Source: Microbacterium sp. SORGH_AS_0862 | Lineage (GTDB): Bacteria > Actinomycetota > Actinomycetes > Actinomycetales > Microbacteriaceae | NCBI RefSeq assembly: GCF_030818795.1 | Contig: NZ_JAUTAY010000001.1 | Coordinates: 124,001 to 188,000, forward strand | Direction of reading: 5' to 3' | Length of the DNA stretch: 64,000 nucleotides | Part shown: positions 63,470 to 64,000 of the stretch, in pieces | How positions within the stretch are numbered: the stretch's first letter is position 1 | How the letters are laid out: each line of letters opens with the position of its first letter | The notes under the pieces: generated by a model | What the model saw: only the letters and a program-made list of their open reading frames with translations | Databases searched by the model: none | Told to the model about the DNA's origin: nothing | Program-made: the position numbers and the translations under genes

Positions 63470-64000
63470 CAGTGCGGGTGGATCTCGGCCCGCAGGCGTC
63501 GGTCGTACACATCGCGGACGACGGCGTCGAAGGCGTCCAGATCGAATCCGCCGTCGAGGAGCGTCGCGGCGTCCGCGTTGGACTGCGCCTGCGCGCTCGT
63601 GCGCGCGCCGGGGATGACGCTCGTGACGCCGGGCAGCGCCGCGATCCACGCGAGCACCGCAGCGGGGAGCGAGACGCCCTCCCCCAGCGCGGCGGCGAGC
63701 TCATGAGCAGCGACGAGGCCGGTCTCGTAGTCGACGCCGGAGAACGTCTCGCCGCGGTCGAAGGCTTCGCCCTGACGGTTGTAGCTGCGGTGATCGTCGG
63801 CGGCGAATCGCGTCTGGCTCGTGTAGCGGCCGCTGAGCAGACCGGATGCCAGCGGCACGCGCGCGAAGACGGCGACCCCCGCATCCGCGGCGGCGGGCAG
63901 CACCTCGTCGAGCGGCTTCAGCCGGAAGGGGTTGAGGATGATCTGGACGTTCGTGACGCCGGGTCGGGAGATCGCGCTGAGCGCCTGAGCGCTCGTCTCG
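63466..64000 (-). CDS. Aldo/keto reductase, C-terminal part (5' end beyond the window)
   Basis: The frame is open to the window edge, so only the C-terminal 177 residues are seen. NVQIILNPFRL and LDEVLPAAADAGVAVFARVP then LASGLLSGRYT are typical of the barrel end, with the NADPH-binding VTSVIPGARTSAQAQSNADA near the C-terminus. The catalytic Tyr, Lys and His lie outside. The substrate is unknown. First gene seen of the overlapped minus-strand string. Confidence 0.9.
   Translation of the reverse strand, partial: ETSAQALSAISRPGVTNVQIILNPFRLKPLDEVLPAAADAGVAVFARVPLASGLLSGRYTSQTRFAADDHRSYNRQGEAFDRGETFSGVDYETGLVAAHELAAALGEGVSLPAAVLAWIAALPGVTSVIPGARTSAQAQSNADAATLLDGGFDLDAFDAVVRDVYDRRLRAEIHPHW

Noticed and set aside
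1..64000. tRNA, rRNA, CRISPR or transposon sequences
   Set aside because: I found no cloverleaf with anticodon arm, no spaced direct-repeat array, and no transposase or terminal inverted repeats. All larger dyads are hairpins at gene ends.

Overview
The window is a gene-dense, high-GC stretch of actinobacterial core chromosome. Gene content and order (qcrCAB and ctaCDF respiratory genes, a large dcw cell-division cluster with sepF, yggT and divIVA but no ftsA, mycobacterial-type neighbours such as Rv2175c/pknL/aroG and garA/ftsR) point to Micrococcales, most likely Microbacteriaceae and plausibly Microbacterium. The genus is an inference. I see no rRNA, tRNA, CRISPR array, prophage or insertion sequence. 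No gene-free gap exceeds about 180 bases.

Layout: 1-8.1 kb holds the end of the bcc complex operon (qcrA, qcrB), a terminator, a urate-hydroxylase-like flavoenzyme, a rhodanese, and on the other strand ctaC-ctaD-ctaF followed 3 bases later by a PP2C phosphatase. 8.1-19.4 kb is housekeeping: erpA, an M20 peptidase, pyrD, nrdR, hisD, dnaE, a Nudix hydrolase and a cyclodeaminase-like protein. 19.5-38 kb is one long minus-strand run, read from mraZ down to rluD: mraZ, rsmH, ftsL, ftsI, murF, mraY, murD, ftsW, murG, murC, ftsQ, ftsZ, yggS, sepF, yggT, divIVA, lspA, rluD. murE is missing from this run, and a plus-strand GntR regulator sits between murG and murC. 38-48 kb carries a prenyl synthase, an Rv2175c-like DNA-binding protein, a LysM protein, a PASTA Ser/Thr kinase, DAHP synthase, an acyltransferase, a ROK kinase and an acyl-CoA ligase. 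48-58.7 kb has def, a MinD-like ATPase, pyruvate carboxylase, an orphan ParA, two MerR regulators, the FHA protein GarA, CopC and lipoamide dehydrogenase. 58.7-64 kb has CYTH, glutamine-amidotransferase-like and BrkB-like proteins, then a tightly overlapped five-gene minus-strand string (aldo/keto reductase, DUF2809, glycosyltransferase, DUF1905, prepilin peptidase).

Three reading frames (qcrB, ctaD, ftsL) are each broken by one extra base. Because QcrB and CtaD are central to respiration and both halves of each remain well conserved, base-calling or assembly error is the simplest explanation.

The most informative regulatory signal is a recurring hexamer close to TAGNCT, usually 6-8 bases before the start codon of genes that begin a transcription unit. 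This is the arrangement expected for leaderless mRNAs and it decides several start sites. Four 10-base direct repeats before mraZ look like a MraZ operator. Functionally the window links respiration, peptidoglycan synthesis and division, and Ser/Thr phospho-signalling (PASTA kinase, PP2C phosphatase, GarA, Rv2175c). No obviously novel multigene system is visible. The unusual points are the missing murE, the phosphatase joined to the oxidase operon, the MinD-like ATPase joined to def, and an abundant GGATGCGG octamer.
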